In this document: positions 62,918 to 64,000 of the stretch, piece after piece
Position numbering within the stretch: position 1 is the first letter of the stretch
How the letters are laid out: each line of letters opens with the position of its first letter
NCBI RefSeq assembly: GCF_900091515.1
Contig: NZ_LT607410.1
Coordinates: 1,426,001-1,490,000 of the forward strand
Length of the DNA: 64,000 nucleotides
Direction: 5' to 3'
From: Micromonospora purpureochromogenes
GTDB taxonomy: Bacteria; Actinomycetota; Actinomycetes; Mycobacteriales; Micromonosporaceae
The notes under the pieces: model-generated
The model's input: only the letters and a program-made list of their open reading frames with translations
What the model was told of the DNA's origin: nothing
Database searches by the model: none
Position numbers and translations under genes: made by a program

Positions 62918-64000
<1,083 letters not shown>

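Overview
The window reads as chromosomal DNA from a high-GC actinomycete, most likely Micromonospora or a close relative (Micromonosporaceae). The signs are very GC-rich DNA with GTG starts, a four-gene conservon, a wbl gene next to a bldM-like gene, a GroEL with a histidine-rich tail, and the guaB-guaB3-cholesterol oxidase-like-guaA gene order. This identification is inference; no database could be searched.

Layout. 1-4.7 kb: conservon cvnABCD (sensor kinase-like protein, roadblock protein, DUF742 protein, small GTPase). 4.7-15.4 kb: nitrate/nitrite assimilation. A minus-strand operon runs nitrate reductase, FAD/BFD oxidoreductase, nirB, nirD and an NnaR-type HemD/winged-helix regulator; a plus-strand narK transporter lies beyond a methyltransferase and a MazF-type toxin-antitoxin pair. 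Candidate GlnR boxes sit in front of both the operon and narK. 15.4-18 kb: rplM-rpsI and glmM. 18-25.3 kb: accessory genes (decayed KAS III fragment, MarR regulator, PPOX-class oxidoreductase, two convergent aldo/keto reductases, a two-gene PLP-enzyme operon, an MmpS-like membrane protein). 25.5-38.6 kb: cell-wall and tRNA-modification housekeeping (glmS, acpS, nnr, alr, tsaE, ung, tsaB, rimI, tsaD), interrupted by a DUF1023/WXG-like pair and by an HTH regulator preceded by a perfect 25-bp inverted repeat.

38.7-45.9 kb: small membrane proteins, then a ROK regulator with a xylose-type ABC transporter whose binding-protein gene is split by an ISAs1-family insertion sequence with a 10-bp target duplication. 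45.9-53.9 kb: deacylase, THUMP-like methyltransferase, CIRCE-controlled groES-groL, a membrane-fused sulfite-oxidase-like protein, a wbl gene, an atypical BldM homologue and DUF5319. 54.1-64 kb: guaB, guaB3, two tandem M1 peptidase lipoproteins, an LCP ligase, a ChoD-like oxidase and the 5' part of guaA.

Two themes cross the window. Many genes start 6-8 nt after a TANNNT -10 box (often TAGGCT), which indicates leaderless transcription and fixes several starts. Many convergent or terminal junctions carry long GC-rich hairpins. I recognised no tRNA, rRNA, CRISPR array or prophage.
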